A DNA stretch of 64,000 nt, from the NCBI GenBank assembly GCA_963750045.1, contig CAVVPD010000008.1, forward strand, positions 475,484 through 539,483, read 5' to 3'. This DNA comes from DASUAS01 sp963750045. Lineage in GTDB: Bacteria > Actinomycetota > Acidimicrobiia > IMCC26256 > DASPTH01. Below the pieces are notes generated by a model. It did not search any database, was not told the DNA's origin, and saw nothing but the letters and a program-made list of their open reading frames with translations. Made by a program: the position numbers and the translations under genes. How positions within the stretch are numbered: position 1 is the stretch's first letter; every line of letters begins with the position of its first letter. This document shows positions 17,653 through 27,670 of the stretch, in pieces.

Positions 17653-18246
17653 GTGTCCGCTGAGCCCACCCGTCCGATCCGTGTCGTGATCGCCGAGGAC
17701 GAGGCCATCATCCGTCTCGACCTCAAGGAGCTCCTCCAGGAGGAGGGCTACGACGTGGTCGGCGAGACCGGACGCGGCGACGAGGCCATCGAGCTGGTGC
17801 GGGACTTGCGGCCCGATCTCGTGATCCTCGACATCAAGATGCCGGGGCTCGACGGCCTGTCCGCGGCCCGCCACGTCGCCGGCGAGCGGCTCGCCGCCGT
17901 GCTGATGGTCACCGCGTTCTCCCAGCGCGAGCTGGTGGAGCAGGCCCGTGACGCGGGCGCCCTCGCCTACCTCGTCAAGCCGTTCCAGAAGAGCGACCTC
18001 ATCCCCGCCATCGAGGTGGCGCTGGGCCGCTTCGCGGAGCTCACCGCGCTGGAACGCGACGTGGAAGACCTCCAGTCCCGGCTCGAGGCCCGCAAGACGA
18101 TCGACCGGGCCAAGGGCCGGCTGATGGACGACCACTCGCTGGCCGAGCAGGACGCGTGGCGGTTCCTCCAACAGCAGGCGATGGCGAACCGGGTGAAGAT
18201 CGACGAGATCGCGCGTCGGGTCGTCGACGGCGAGCTCCAGCCGTAG
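17653..18246 (+). CDS. pdtaR: ANTAR-domain response regulator (PdtaR-like)
   Basis: A 197-residue protein. The receiver domain (about 10-125) has the acidic pocket EDE, the phospho-acceptor Asp in LVILDIKMPGLDG (about residue 60), Thr in MVTAFS and Lys in YLVKPF. The C-terminal ANTAR domain (about 135-190: LEARKTIDRAKGRLMDD....DAWRFLQQQAM) binds RNA hairpins and prevents termination. In Mycobacterium tuberculosis the homologue Rv1626 (PdtaR) is partnered with the kinase PdtaS and lies close to polA, as here. The start is GTG 17653 behind a gggagcc element. No kinase gene is present nearby. Confidence 0.92.
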   Translation: MSAEPTRPIRVVIAEDEAIIRLDLKELLQEEGYDVVGETGRGDEAIELVRDLRPDLVILDIKMPGLDGLSAARHVAGERLAAVLMVTAFSQRELVEQARDAGALAYLVKPFQKSDLIPAIEVALGRFAELTALERDVEDLQSRLEARKTIDRAKGRLMDDHSLAEQDAWRFLQQQAMANRVKIDEIARRVVDGELQP

Positions 18247-18281
18247 GGGACGAAACCCGACCCTCGGCGTACGATCGGCCC

Positions 18282-20938
18282 GTGTCCACCCTCCTGCTGA
18301 TCGACGGCCTGTCGCTCGCGTTCCGGGCCTTCTACGCGCTCCCGTCCGATCTCGCCACGCCGGCGGGCACGATCACCAACGCGGTCTACGGCTTCACGTC
18401 GATGTTGGTGAAGGTGCTGGGCGACGAGCACCCCGAGGGCATCGCGGTCGTGTTCGACGCTCCCGGCCCCACGTTCCGCGACGATCTCGACGCCGACTAC
18501 AAGGGCACGCGCAAGGAGACGCCCGACATCTTCGTACCGCAGCTCCCGCTGATCCACGAGGTCGTCGACGCGCTCCGCATCCCCACGTTGGAGATCCCGG
18601 GCGTGGAGGCCGACGACGTGATCGCGACGCTCGCGACCCGTGCCGCCGCGGACGGGATCGACGTGATCATCGTCACCGGCGACCGGGACAGCTACCAGCT
18701 CGTGTCCGATCCGCATGTGAAGGTGCTCTACAACCGGCGTGGCGTGTCCGACTACGTGCTGTACGACGAGGCCGGGATCTTCGAGCGCACGGGCGTCACG
18801 CCCGCGCAGTACCCGGACTACGCCGCGCTGCGGGGTGACCCGAGCGACAACCTCCCCGGCGTCCCCGGGATCGGCGAGAAGACGGCGGCCAAGCTGATCG
18901 CCAACTACGGCGACCTCGAGGGGATCTTCGAGCACCTCGACGACCTGCCGCCCAAGCAGCGCCAGAACCTCGGCGACTCCCGGGAGCGCGTGCTTCCTCA
19001 ACCGTCAGATGTCGCGCCTGCGCCTCGACTGTGAGGTCGACGCCGCGCCCGGCGAGCTGCGGATGGGTGGGTGGGACCACGACGAGGTGCGGGTCCTCTT
19101 CGAGCAGCTCGCGTTCCGGACGCTGTGGCCGCGCCTGCTGGAGGCAGTGGGGGACTCGGCCGCCGCGTCGGAGACCGAGAGCGCCGACCCTCGAGGTCGA
19201 GGTCACGGTCCCGCGCGACGGCGCGGCGGTGTTGGCCGCATTCGCCTCGGTCACCGAGCGAGCCGAGCCGTACGCGATGGAAGCGCGGTGGGAGGGTGCG
19301 CCCGTCGTCAGCGCGCTCCGCGCGCTCGCGATCGCCGACGCCGACGGCAACGTCACCTATGTCGCTGGGCAGCTGCTGGCCGAGCCGGCCGTGCGCGGCG
19401 CGCTCGATGCCCTCGTCGGTGTCGACGGTCCTCCGCTGGTGGCGCACCGGGCGAAGGAGCTGATGCACGGGCTGCACGTCGACGTGCGGGCGCTGCACCA
19501 CGACACCGCGGTCATGGCCTACCTGCTCGATCCCGGCTCCGGGAAGTTCCTCCTCGACGATCTCGCCCTCCGGTTCCTGTCCCTCGAGGTGCAGTCGCCC
19601 GACGCCGAGCCCGGCACGCTCGACCTCGACGGCGACATCGAGATCGACCAGACCGGCCGGCGCGCCGTCGCCGTGCTGCAGCTGTCCACCGAGCTGGAGC
19701 AGGCCCTCGCGGCGCGGGAGCTCACGGAGCTGTACGAGAAGTTCGAGCGGCCGCTGGTGAGAGTGCTCGCACGGATGGAAGCGGCGGGAATCCGCGTCGA
19801 CCGTGAGTTCCTCGAGACCCTGAGCGCCGACCTGGCACAGCAGTGCGAGGCGCTCGTGCAGCGGATCCACGCGCACGCGGGCGAGGAGTTCAACGTGAAC
19901 TCCACGCCGCAGTTGCGCACGATCCTGTTCGAGAAGCTCGGGCTGGTCCCGGTGAAGAAGACGAAGACGGGACCGTCGACCGACGCCGACTCGCTCCAGA
20001 AGATGGCCGCCGACCATCCCATCGTCGAAGAGCTGCTGCGCTACCGCGAGGTCGAGAAGCTCCGCAGCACCTACGCGGACGCGCTGCCGCCGCTCATCCA
20101 GGCGGACGGTCGGATCCACGCCACGTTCAAGCAGACCGACACCACGACCGGGCGGATCTCGAGCGAGGCGCCGAACCTCCAGAACGTCCCGGTGCGCACG
20201 GCCGACGGTCGTGAGATGCGCCGCGCGTTCATCGCCGAGGACGGCTGGGGCCTGCTCACCGCCGACTACTCGCAGATCGAGCTCCGCGTGCTCGCCCACC
20301 TGGCCGATGATCCCGGACTGATCGACGCGTTCGAGCGCGGCGCCGACGTGCACACCACGACGGCGTCGAAGGTGTTCCACGTCGACGAGTCGGAGGTCGA
20401 CGCCGCCCAGCGCCGCTTCGCGAAGGTCGTGAACTACGGCCTGGCCTACGGCATGGAGGCCTACGGCCTCGGTCAGCGTCTCGGCATCCCGACCCACGAG
20501 GCGGCCGAGATCCTCGACGCCTACTTCGATGGCTTCCCCAACGTCAAGGCGTTCATGGAGGGCACCATCCAGGAAGCCAAGGAGCGTGGCTACACCACGA
20601 CCATCTTCGGCCGCCGCCGCCAGATCAGCGAGCTGGCGTCGGACAACTTCCGCATCCGCCAGATGGGCGAGCGGATGGCGCAGAACGCGCCGGTGCAGGG
20701 CTCGGCCGCCGACATCTTCAAGCTGGCGATGATCGATCTCGACCGCGCCCTCGACGCGGCGGAGTCTGCGGCCCGCATGCTGCTCACCGTGCACGACGAG
20801 CTCGTGCTCGAAGTGCCCAACGACGAACACGAGCCGACCGAGATGCTCGTGCGCGAGGTCATGGAGCACGTCACCGAGTTGCGCGTGCCGCTCACCGTCG
20901 ACACCGGCTTCGGTCCCAACTGGGCCGCCGCGAAGTAG
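18282..20938 (+). CDS. polA: DNA polymerase I (two frameshifts)
   Basis: About 884 residues after repair, the usual length. Order: 5'-3' exonuclease (VSTLLLIDGLSLAFRAFYALP; GVEADDVIATLA; GDRDSYQLV; PGVPGIGEKTAAKLI), a degenerate 3'-5' exonuclease-like domain lacking the proofreading acidic motifs (typical of actinobacteria), then the polymerase domain with DYSQIELRVLAH (motif A), RRFAKVVNYGLAYGM (O helix), and LLTVHDELVLEVP (motif C). Frame breaks lie at about 18992 (an extra C in GTGCTTCC) and about 19185. Removing one base at each restores a continuous protein through NRQMSRLRLDCEVD and SAPTLEVEVT. The start GTG at 18282 fits family N-termini. The gene follows the ANTAR regulator by 35 bases. 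Confidence 0.93.
18992..18993. other. probable 1-base insertion in polA
   Basis: An extra base between GTG and TTCCTCAAC. Removing it restores the sequence RVFLNRQMSRL. Confidence 0.75.
19181..19190. other. probable 1-base insertion in polA
   Basis: The frame changes again in gcgccgaccc, ahead of the strand LEVEVTVPRDG. Confidence 0.7.
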
Positions 20939-20971
20939 CGGGAGCGGTGTTGCCGGCGGCGCAGCCCGGTG

Positions 20972-21793
20972 TCAGCGCAGGGTGCCGAGCGTGTCGGCAT
21001 CGGCGACGATCCGGTCGACGCGGTCCTGGAGCCAGTCGAGCGTCTCACGGTGGGTGTTGACGTAGAGCACGTCCTGGCGGATGGCGCGCACGACGAGGCG
21101 TCCGACCGCGATCGGCTCGACCGCGCTCGCCACCCGGGTCTCGAGGAACTCCTGCATCACCGGATCGGCCAGCTCGCCGCGCTGGTACCGGGCGAGGGCG
21201 TCGACGATCGGCGCCGTGCGCACCCCTCCGGGGGTGAGGACGGTCGTTCCCACGGGCGATCCGATCGCGGCCAGCTCTTCCCGCAGCATCTCGGTGATGG
21301 CGACCGACGCGTGCTTGGCGGGCGGGTACGGCCCCAGGTTGGGTGCGGCGACGAGGCCCTGGCGGGACGACGTGTTCACGACGTGGCCCTCTCCCTGCTC
21401 CAGCATGCGCGGCAGGAACGCGTTGAGACCGTGGAGGATCGCGAAGCAGTCGACGCCGAACACCGTGTCCCACACGGTGAGATCGATCGGTTCGCACAAC
21501 GGGCTACGCGCGCCGATGCCGGCGTTGTTGCACAGAACGTGCGCGGTGCCGTAACGCTCGTAGGTGACGTCGCGGAGCCGGTCGACGGCGCCGGGATCCG
21601 ACACGTCGGTCGGGAGGCCGATGGCCTCGATCCCGCGTTCGGCGAAGCCGGCGACGGCGCGGTCGAGCGCCGGCTCGTCGACGTCGGCGAGGACGACGCG
21701 CATGCCCTCCTCTGCGAAGGCTTCCGCGAGCCCCAGCCCGAGCCCGTTGGCGCCGCCGGTGACCACTGCGACCTTGTCGGAGAACGAGTTCAT
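20972..21793 (-). CDS. short-chain dehydrogenase/reductase
   Basis: A 273-residue SDR from ATG 21793 (MNSFSDKVAVVTGGANGLGLGLAEAF). The cofactor loop TGGANGLG and the Asp of LADVDEP suggest NAD(H). NNAG is present. The active site is Ser (NTSSRQG) with Tyr and Lys in PYPPAKHA (Y-x3-K). The 45-residue C-terminal helix (REELAAIGS...LDWLQDRVDRI) is longer than in FabG. The natural substrate is unknown; such SDRs act on alcohols, steroids or acyl chains. It is convergent with polA and divergent from the methyltransferase gene. Confidence 0.88.
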   Translation of the reverse strand: MNSFSDKVAVVTGGANGLGLGLAEAFAEEGMRVVLADVDEPALDRAVAGFAERGIEAIGLPTDVSDPGAVDRLRDVTYERYGTAHVLCNNAGIGARSPLCEPIDLTVWDTVFGVDCFAILHGLNAFLPRMLEQGEGHVVNTSSRQGLVAAPNLGPYPPAKHASVAITEMLREELAAIGSPVGTTVLTPGGVRTAPIVDALARYQRGELADPVMQEFLETRVASAVEPIAVGRLVVRAIRQDVLYVNTHRETLDWLQDRVDRIVADADTLGTLR

Positions 21794-21818
21794 GGCGCGG
21801 ACGATAGGGTCTCGGCGC

Positions 21819-22572
21819 TTGAGTGACCACGACGCTGCCGCGCCGGGACCGAGCGACGATCGCTGGTTCGACGAGGTCGCCCGCTTCCTCGGCACCGCCT
21901 ACCTCCGCAACGCGTTCACCATGGGCACGGAACAAGAGGTCGACTTCCTCGTCGCCGCGCTCGGGGCTGTCGGCGGGCATGCGGGTGCTCGACGTCGGGT
22001 GCGGGCCCGGGCGCCACGCGCTCGCGCTCGCCCGGCGGGGATACGACGTGGTCGGCGTCGACCGGAGTCCCGAGTTCGTCGACCTGGCGCGCGCGCGGCC
22101 GCCGCCGCCGAAGGCCTCGCGGCCCGGTTCGAGGAGCTCGACGTGCGCGACCTCGAGCACGCAGGCGAGTTCGACGCCACCATCTGCCTCTGCCAGGGCG
22201 GCTTCGGACTGCTCGGCGGGCGCGAGGAAGCCGCCGTCTTCGGTCGCATCGCCCGGACGCTGCGTCCCGCCGGGCGCCTGGCGCTCAGCGCCTTCTCTTC
22301 CGCCTTCGCCGTGCGCAACCTGGAACCGGGGGAGGGGTACGACCCCGCGACGGGCGTCCTCCACGAACGGGCGACGGTGCGTGGTCCCGACGGCGTGGAG
22401 GCCGACTTCGACCTCTGGACCACCTGCTTCACCGGCCGGGAGCTCGAGCTCCTGGCGACCGGGGCCGGGCTCACCGTCGACGCGCTGCACGGGGTGAGCC
22501 CCGGCGCGTACCCGGGCCCACCCGCCGACGCTCGATCACCACGAGCTCTTGCTGCTCGCGCACCGGCCCTAG
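21819..22572 (+). CDS. class I SAM-dependent methyltransferase (three frameshifts)
   Basis: Segments in three frames join into one protein of about 250 residues. N-terminal WFDEVARFLGTAYLRNAFTMGTEQEVDFLVAALG leads to motif I (MRVLDVGCGPGRHALALARRGYDVVGVDRS), then RFEELDVRDLEHAGEFDATICLCQGGFGLL, LRPAGRLALSAFS, and a C-terminal PTLDHHELLLLAHRP ending at TAG 22570. Breaks are at the GGGG run 21963-21966, in the CG repeat near 22095, and near 22520. The TTG at 21819 is the likely start. The UbiE/Coq5-like fold is clear; the methyl acceptor is not. Motif I is intact, so the enzyme should be functional if the breaks are artefacts. Confidence 0.78.
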
Positions 22573-22703
22573 ACGACCGTCACTCGACTTTCGGGAACCG
22601 CGGCTCGGCCTGTACCCTGTTGCACGGCCTCGACCCCGAGGCCACCCACTCGCGCCCGCCGGGAAGCCCAGCGCCGCGAGCGGTCCATCGCAGAGGAGTC
22701 GAG

Positions 22704-24230
22704 TTGCCGGATCAGGACGCGACGGAGGCGGCAGCGACCGCCACCGTCCCCGAGGAGAACGGGGCTGCCGCGCCGGCGGCCCCGGAAGCCGAAGTCACCA
22801 CCCCCGCCCCCGATGTCACCGCTCCGGAGGCCACGGCTCCGGAAGCTGGCGCCCCGGCAGCGAGCGAACCCGAGGCCGAGGAGCCGGCGGTCGCCGACGA
22901 CGCGGAGGAAGAGGGTCAGAACGAGTTCGTCGTGTTCGACGATCTCGGCGGCCAGTCGTTCGCGGACGCGGTCGACGCCACCATCGTCGAGTTCGACGAC
23001 GGCGACATCGTCACCGGCCGGGTGGTGAAGATCGACAGCGACGAGGTGCTGCTCGACATCGGCTTCAAGTCCGAAGGTGTCATCCCCTCGAGGGAGCTCT
23101 CGATCCGCAACGACGTCGACCCCCACGAGATCGTCTCGCTCGACGACGAGCTCGAGGCCCTCGTCCTCCAGAAGGAGGACAAGGACGGCCGTCTCATCCT
23201 GTCCAAGAAGCGCGCGCAGTACGAGCGCGCCTGGGGCACGATCGAGGAGATCAAGGAGAAGGACGGGATCGTCAAGGGCCCGGTCATCGAGGTGGTCAAG
23301 GGTGGCTTGATCCTCGACATCGGTCTGCGGGGCTTCCTGCCCGCGTCGCTCGTCGACCTCCGCCGGGTACACGACCTCCAGCCCTACGTGGGCAAGGAGA
23401 TCGAATGCAAGATCATCGAGCTCGACAAGAACCGCAACAACGTCGTGCTGTCGCGGCGCGCGTACCTCGAGGAGACCCAGCGCGAGCAGCGTGACGAGTT
23501 CCTCGCCAACCTCAAGCCCGGTGAGGTCCGCAGCGGTGTGGTGTCGTCGGTGGTCAATTTCGGCGCGTTCGTCGATCTCGGAGGGATGGACGGCCTCGTC
23601 CACGTGTCCGAGCTGTCGTGGAAGCACGTCGACCACCCGAGCTCGGTGGTCACCGTCGGCGACGAGGTCACGGTCCAGGTGCTCGACGTCGACCTCTCGC
23701 GTGAACGGATCTCGTTGTCGCTCAAGGCGACGCAGCAGGACCCGTGGCAGGAGTTCGCGACCGGTCACCAGGTGGGCGAGCTGGTCTACGGCCGGGTCAC
23801 CAAGCTGGTGCCGTTCGGGGCGTTCGTGCAGGTCGGCGAAGGCATCGAGGGTCTCGTCCACATCTCGGAGATGGCCGTCCACCACGTGGAGGCGCCCGAG
23901 CAGGTGGTCACCCCGGGCGAAGAGCTCTGGGTGAAGATCATCGACATCGACCTCGACCGACGCCGGATCTCGCTCTCGATCAAGCAGGCGGCCGAGGGCG
24001 GGGTCGTCGCCGCCGAGTACCAGGAGCACTACGGCGAGCACGCGTACGACGAGCAGGGCAACTACATCGGCCCGGCGTTCGAGGAAGAGCCCGAGGCCGG
24101 CGCGGTCGAAGGTGAAGCGGCCGTCGAAGCCGACGCCGGAGCGATCGCGGAGGCTCCCGAGGCCGCGGTCGCGGAGCCCGATGTGGCCGAGGCGCCCCCC
24201 GCCGCCGACGAAGCGGCACCCGAAGACTGA
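22704..24230 (+). CDS. rpsA: 30S ribosomal protein S1
   Basis: About 508 residues from the TTG at 22704, chosen for the agaggag ribosome binding site at 22692-22698. After an Ala/Pro/Glu-rich acidic N-terminal stretch (about 70 residues) come four S1 RNA-binding repeats (for example GDIVTGRVVKIDSDEVLLDIGFKSEGVIP; GEVRSGVVSSVVNFGAFVDLGGMDGLVHVSELS; GELVYGRVTKLVPFGAFVQVGEGIEGLVHISEM). A long acidic Ala/Glu tail follows. Four repeats and a tail are the normal actinobacterial form. In many actinobacteria rpsA sits downstream of polA, and this window keeps that neighbourhood with the SDR and methyltransferase in between. Confidence 0.95.
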   Translation: MPDQDATEAAATATVPEENGAAAPAAPEAEVTTPAPDVTAPEATAPEAGAPAASEPEAEEPAVADDAEEEGQNEFVVFDDLGGQSFADAVDATIVEFDDGDIVTGRVVKIDSDEVLLDIGFKSEGVIPSRELSIRNDVDPHEIVSLDDELEALVLQKEDKDGRLILSKKRAQYERAWGTIEEIKEKDGIVKGPVIEVVKGGLILDIGLRGFLPASLVDLRRVHDLQPYVGKEIECKIIELDKNRNNVVLSRRAYLEETQREQRDEFLANLKPGEVRSGVVSSVVNFGAFVDLGGMDGLVHVSELSWKHVDHPSSVVTVGDEVTVQVLDVDLSRERISLSLKATQQDPWQEFATGHQVGELVYGRVTKLVPFGAFVQVGEGIEGLVHISEMAVHHVEAPEQVVTPGEELWVKIIDIDLDRRRISLSIKQAAEGGVVAAEYQEHYGEHAYDEQGNYIGPAFEEEPEAGAVEGEAAVEADAGAIAEAPEAAVAEPDVAEAPPAADEAAPED

Positions 24231-24231
24231 C

Positions 24232-24304
24232 CCGACCAGAGCAATTCCCCGGGTTGGTCGGACATCTGGCTCAAGCCTGAGCGGGCACCGGCCGACCATC
24301 CAGA
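24232..24304. repeat. alternating CCGACCA / TGGTCGG elements ahead of the Tad operon
   Basis: CCGACCA at 24232-24238, its complement TGGTCGG at 24255-24261, and CCGACCA again at 24292-24298. The middle element can pair with either flank, giving two mutually exclusive hairpins. A smaller GCTCAAGCCTGAGC hairpin lies between. The first pairing could end rpsA transcription; the second would sit in the cpaB leader. No T-run is seen. Confidence 0.4.
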
Positions 24305-24334
24305 GGACCAAAACGGATCCTGAGGGGAGTCGCG

Positions 24335-25084
24335 GTGTCGAATCGTCGAACGTTGATGGCCGCCGCGGCCATCGTGCTGGCACTCGTGGCCGGCATCGGT
24401 GTGTATCTCTACGCGGCCGGGGCCGACTCGCGGGCGCAGGACAACGCTTCCTTGGTGGACGCGTTGGTTGCCAACAGTGACATCGCCAAGGGCACGACCG
24501 GCGCCGAGGTGATCCAGGCCGGCCTCGTGACCAAGGAGAAGGTCGCGAAGGGGTCGGTGCCCGCGTCGATGGTCGCCAACATCGACGACCTGACCGATCG
24601 GGTCGCCGCCGGCCCGATCAACGCCAAGCAGTTCATCACCCAGGCTTCGTGGGTCTCCGCCGAGAACGGCGTCGGCGGAGCGTTCTCCCAATCCATCGCG
24701 GCCCAGGATCTCGTCGCGGTCACGGTCACGGTCGACGCCGACCACGGCGTCGCCAACCAGATCACGCCCGGCGACCACGTCAACATCGCCACCACGTTCA
24801 CCGATGCCGACGGCAACGCGCAGACGGCATACCTGATGGACAACGTGAAGGTGCTCGCGGTCGGTTCGTCGACGGTCCAGCAGCCGGCGCCTACCGCCGC
24901 CGCGAGCGGCACGACGGCCCCGCAGAACTCCGGGGTGCTCACGTTCGAGGTCAGCCAGGCCGACGCGCTGCGTGTCATCGCGGCCAACAGCGGCGCCAGC
25001 AAGCTGTACCTCGTCCTGTTGCCTCCCGCGACGACCTCGTCTTCGAGGAACGGGAGCACCAAGGCCACCGCGAGCGGCAAGTAG
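24335..25084 (+). CDS. cpaB: Flp pilus assembly protein CpaB/RcpC
   Basis: A 249-residue protein: one N-terminal membrane anchor (residues 7-27), then a SAF-type domain (VDALVANSDIAKGTTGAEV, reading 'v.vA..dI..Gt.i', GPINAKQFITQASW) and a RcpC/CpaB domain (QDLVAVTVTVDADHGVANQITPGDHVNIATTF), followed by a disordered Ser/Thr tail. In Tad systems it sits in the periplasm or wall zone and steadies the pilus channel. The start GTG at 24335 follows a ggatcctgagggga ribosome binding region. First gene of the plus-strand tad operon. Confidence 0.9.
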   Translation: MSNRRTLMAAAAIVLALVAGIGVYLYAAGADSRAQDNASLVDALVANSDIAKGTTGAEVIQAGLVTKEKVAKGSVPASMVANIDDLTDRVAAGPINAKQFITQASWVSAENGVGGAFSQSIAAQDLVAVTVTVDADHGVANQITPGDHVNIATTFTDADGNAQTAYLMDNVKVLAVGSSTVQQPAPTAAASGTTAPQNSGVLTFEVSQADALRVIAANSGASKLYLVLLPPATTSSSRNGSTKATASGK

Positions 25085-25089
25085 CCGAC

Positions 25090-26286
25090 GTGGAGTCCTC
25101 TGCCACGGTCACGAACGCGTTCGACGTCGCGAGCTTCGACGTCGCGGTCGTCGAACCCGATCCGGGTCTCCGCACGCGCCTCGCAGTCGAGCTGAACGGC
25201 GTCGCGCAGTTCGAGACCATGGAGGATCTGGTCCAGCAGCTGGACGCGACCCGGCCCGTCGTCGCGGTGTTCGGGCCCGGCTTTGCCAGCCCGATCGGCT
25301 TCCAACACCTCCATCGGGTCACCAGCTCACACCCCATGCTCGGCGTGGTGTGCGCGGTCCACGAACTGTCGACGGACGTGTTGCAGCAGGCGTTGCGCGC
25401 CGGCGCCCGTGACGCGGTCGTGATCGGCGGCGAAGCGAGCCTGCACCAGTCGGTCGACCGGGTGGGAGAGCTCCTCGTGAGCGCGACGGGGCGCGTGCAG
25501 GCGCCCGCCGCGTTGACGGGCGAGCCCGGGCGGCTCATCACGGTGTTCTCCACCAAGGGAGGCGTCGGCAAGACGTGCATCGCGATCAACGTCGCGGCTG
25601 CGATGGCCAAGCGCTCGCCGGACCCGGTGGTGCTCGTCGACGGGGACCTGCAGTTCGGCGACGTGTCGGTCATGCTCGGGCTCCCGCCCCAGAGCACCGT
25701 GCTCGACGCCGCCGCCGCAGTGCAGTACGGCGACATGGAGCTGGTCCAGACGCTCGCGAGCAAGCACGAAGCGACGGGCCTCATGGTGCTCCCGGCGCCG
25801 CTGGAGCCGATGCCGACGGACGCGCTGCTGCCGGGCGAGATGGTGAACATCTGCGCCGCGTTGCAGTCGATCGCCGGTCATGTGGTCGTCGACCTCCCGG
25901 CCGTCTTCAACGACTACGTGCTCGCGCTCATCGAGGCCTCCGACGAAGTGCTGCTCGTCGGCAGCATGGACATCCCGAGCATCAAGAACCTGAAGATCGG
26001 GATGCAGACGCTCGACCTGCAGGCGATCGCGGGGCCGAAGCTCAAGCTGGTCCTGAACCACGCCAACGCGAAGGTGAAGCTCGACGTGAAGGAGATCGAG
26101 CGGGTGCTCGGCCTGAGCGCGAACTTCCCGGTGCCCGACGACATCGCCGTTCCGATCTCGGTGAACGCCGGTCGACCCGTCGTCGTCGACGAACCCAAGG
26201 CCCCGGTCTCCCGGGCGCTCGACCGCATCGCCGAGTCGCTGCTCGGTCCGACGGTGGTCCCGAAGAAGAGCAGACGCGGCAAATGA
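25090..26286 (+). CDS. cpaE: Tad pilus localisation ATPase CpaE/TadZ
   Basis: About 398 residues from GTG 25090. A receiver-like N-terminal domain (DVAVVEPDPGLRTRLAVEL....VVAVFGPG....QQALRAGARDAV, about 20-140) lacks a full phospho-acceptor set. A MinD/ParA-type ATPase domain follows (about 155-390) with the deviant Walker A FSTKGGVGKT, switch region VVLVDGDLQFGDVSVMLGL, and HVVVDLP in place of Walker B. In other species this protein recruits the Tad machine to a cell pole. It begins five bases after cpaB and lies 16 bases before cpaF. Confidence 0.9.
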   Translation: MESSATVTNAFDVASFDVAVVEPDPGLRTRLAVELNGVAQFETMEDLVQQLDATRPVVAVFGPGFASPIGFQHLHRVTSSHPMLGVVCAVHELSTDVLQQALRAGARDAVVIGGEASLHQSVDRVGELLVSATGRVQAPAALTGEPGRLITVFSTKGGVGKTCIAINVAAAMAKRSPDPVVLVDGDLQFGDVSVMLGLPPQSTVLDAAAAVQYGDMELVQTLASKHEATGLMVLPAPLEPMPTDALLPGEMVNICAALQSIAGHVVVDLPAVFNDYVLALIEASDEVLLVGSMDIPSIKNLKIGMQTLDLQAIAGPKLKLVLNHANAKVKLDVKEIERVLGLSANFPVPDDIAVPISVNAGRPVVVDEPKAPVSRALDRIAESLLGPTVVPKKSRRGK

Positions 26287-26302
26287 GCGAGGAGCGTAGG
26301 TC

Positions 26303-27670
26303 ATGACCCAGACCCAACCGCCCGCCGCCCGGTGGCAGGAGCAACGCGCTGCGCAGGGCGTGAACCAGCGCGAGCACCAGCTCGAAGAGATGCGTCAGAA
26401 GATGCACCAGTTCGTGATCCACGAGTTGGGTCCGTTGCTCACCGACCAGCGTGTCTCGGAAGTCGAGTTGCGCCGCCAGGTCGACGAGCAGCTCCTGCGC
26501 GCGCTCTCCCAGGAACGGCTCGCGCTGACGGTCGCCGAGCGTCAGGCGCTCGTGCAGTCCGTCACCGACGACGTGCTCGGGTACGGGCCCATCGACCAGC
26601 TTCTCCGCGACGACACCATCACAGAAGTCATGGTGAACGGCCCGGAGCACGTCTACGTGGAGCGCAAGGGCAAGCTGCTGCTCACCGACGTGAAGTTCGT
26701 CGACGAGACCCACCTCCGGCGGATCATCGACAAGATCGTGAGCCAGGTCGGCCGGCGCGTCGACGAAGCGAACCCCATGGTGGACGCCCGCCTCCCCGAC
26801 GGATCTCGAGTCAACTGCGTCGTGCACCCGCTGTCGATCGGCGGGCCGTTCATGACGATCCGGAAGTTCTCGAAGGATCCGTACACGGTCGAGGACCTCA
26901 TCAACTTCGGTTCGTTCACGCCGCAGGTCGCGCACTTCATCAACCAGTGCGTGAAGGGGCGCCTCAACATCGTGGTCAGCGGCGGTACCGGCACCGGGAA
27001 GACGACGCTGCTGAACGTGCTCTCGAGCTTCATCCCGACCGACGAGCGCATCGTCACGGTCGAGGACGCCAAGGAGCTCCAGCTCCACCAGACCCACGTG
27101 CTGCCGATGGAGGCGCGGCCGCCCAACATCGAGGGCAAGGGCGAGGTCAAGATCCGTGACCTCGTGCGCAACTCCCTTCGCATGCGGCCCGACCGGATCG
27201 TCGTCGGTGAGGTCCGTGGCGGTGAGGCACTCGACATGCTCCAGGCCATGAACACCGGCCACGACGGATCGATCACCACCGTCCACTCCAACTCGCCCCG
27301 TGACACGCTCTCCCGTATCGAGACCATGACCCTGATGGCGGGCATGGACCTGCCCGTGCGCGTCATCCGGGAGCAGATGGCGTCGGCGCTCGACATGATC
27401 ATCCAGCTGACCCGCCTCCGCGACGGCACCCGGCGTATCACGCACGTCAGTGAGGTGATGGGCATGGAGGGCGACGTCGTCGTGTTGCAGGACATCTACA
27501 CCTTCGACTTCGGCGCCGGCATCGACGAAGAGGGCCGCTTCCGCGGCGGTCTCCGGAGCACCGGCATCCGCCCGTCGTTCTCGGAGAAGCTCAACGACTT
27601 CGGCATCGCGCTCGAGCCGTCGCTCTTCGCCAACACGCAGCAGGCTGCCAACCCGCTGGGTCCGCGATGA
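26303..27670 (+). CDS. cpaF: Tad pilus motor ATPase CpaF/TadA
   Basis: A 455-residue secretion ATPase of the VirB11/GspE superfamily. It has an N-terminal helical region (about 20-90), then the catalytic core with Walker A SGGTGTGKTTLLN (about 230), the Asp box VTVEDAKELQLHQ, Walker B RPDRIVVGEVRGGEALDMLQAMNTGHDGS and the His box TVHSN. It hydrolyses ATP to extend, and in Tad systems also retract, the pilus from the cytoplasmic side. A ggagcg ribosome binding site precedes the ATG. It overlaps the following tadB start (ATGA at 27667-27670). Confidence 0.96.
   Translation: MTQTQPPAARWQEQRAAQGVNQREHQLEEMRQKMHQFVIHELGPLLTDQRVSEVELRRQVDEQLLRALSQERLALTVAERQALVQSVTDDVLGYGPIDQLLRDDTITEVMVNGPEHVYVERKGKLLLTDVKFVDETHLRRIIDKIVSQVGRRVDEANPMVDARLPDGSRVNCVVHPLSIGGPFMTIRKFSKDPYTVEDLINFGSFTPQVAHFINQCVKGRLNIVVSGGTGTGKTTLLNVLSSFIPTDERIVTVEDAKELQLHQTHVLPMEARPPNIEGKGEVKIRDLVRNSLRMRPDRIVVGEVRGGEALDMLQAMNTGHDGSITTVHSNSPRDTLSRIETMTLMAGMDLPVRVIREQMASALDMIIQLTRLRDGTRRITHVSEVMGMEGDVVVLQDIYTFDFGAGIDEEGRFRGGLRSTGIRPSFSEKLNDFGIALEPSLFANTQQAANPLGPR

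Noticed and set aside
18282..20938. polA as two separate genes (exonuclease and polymerase)
   Set aside because: Each break is mended by one base and the joined protein has normal length; split polA genes do exist, but here the ends have no own start or stop in sensible places.
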